Assembly (NCBI RefSeq): GCF_049243985.1
Contig: NC_135377.1
Coordinates: forward strand, 69,819,645 to 69,883,644
Reading direction: 5' to 3'
DNA length: 64,000 nucleotides
DNA from: Paroedura picta
Taxonomy: Eukaryota > Chordata > Lepidosauria > Squamata > Gekkonidae
The position numbers and the translations under genes were made by a program. The notes below the pieces were generated by a model. That model did no database searches. It had not been told where the DNA came from and was given only the letters and a program-made list of their open reading frames with translations. How positions within the stretch are numbered: the stretch's first letter is position 1; each line of letters opens with the position of its first letter. Below, in pieces: positions 63,827 through 64,000 of the stretch.

Positions 63827-64000
63827 AATCATGAACATTTTTATGATGTTGCATCCGTATGCTTGTATTGTGTCTGTGGACCTGATGAGGACAGACAGGA
63901 TCATAGCTTTCAGTGTAATTGACCAATGTGTGGCTTGATCCTGTCTACCAGATCCAGTCAATTCAAACTGAAACCGACCAACAACAGGAAGATCCATTGT

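Noticed and set aside
51030-64000. RNF182 or JARID2 as the gene starting in the CpG island
   Set aside because: Synteny of CD83 suggests them as neighbours, but no exon in the window resembles either protein, so no name is given.
1-64000. CRISPR arrays, operons, insertion sequences of bacterial type
   Set aside because: The sequence is vertebrate nuclear DNA with spliced genes and retroposons. No spaced short repeats of that kind are present.

Overview
This window looks like nuclear DNA of a squamate reptile, possibly a gecko (the group is inferred, not proven). The evidence is one vertebrate immune gene split over 15.6 kb, and dense interspersed repeats typical of squamates: tRNA-headed Sauria-type SINEs with a BovB-like tail, a BovB 3' end, 5S rRNA-headed SINEs, MIR/CORE-like SINEs, CR1/L2-clade LINE ends, an old L1, and many small hAT elements with 8-bp target duplications. 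Most open frames are chance frames in repeats or CpG-rich DNA.

The one gene I can assemble is CD83 on the minus strand, from 24957 down to 9314. It has five coding exons: 24957-24906, 23577-23447, 13161-12930, 12830-12724 and 9520-9314. They join in phase (52, 131, 232, 107 and 207 nt, giving 242 codons plus stop). They encode a signal peptide, one V-type Ig domain split over two exons, a transmembrane segment and a cytoplasmic tail longer than in mammals. Two NF-kappaB-like sites lie 110-150 bp upstream of the ATG.

Layout: 1-9.3 kb is the 3' flank of CD83, repeat-rich. 9.3-25 kb is CD83, its introns full of SINEs and hAT elements. 25-28 kb is repeats. 28-33.8 kb is an unusual GC-rich locus: a diverged inverted duplication (about 27.97-28.73 kb against 30.9-31.69 kb), a further diverged direct copy (32.88-33.77 kb), and a roughly 200-bp unit with GC boxes and CCAAT boxes repeated within and beside it. 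34-49 kb is intergenic repeats. 49.5-50.7 kb is a diverged tandem array that runs into a strong CpG island (about 50.45-51.48 kb). The island has an X-box-like palindrome and a splice donor at 51205/51206, which looks like the promoter and non-coding first exon of a plus-strand gene lying beyond this window. 52-64 kb is repeats, including an L1 fragment, CR1 and several hAT snapback elements.

The best candidates for something undescribed are the 28-33.8 kb inverted and direct GC-rich repeat locus, the very young near-palindromic hAT family (13 copies or pieces here, two differing at one base), the two SPIN-like elements, and the tandem array that grades into a CpG-island promoter.
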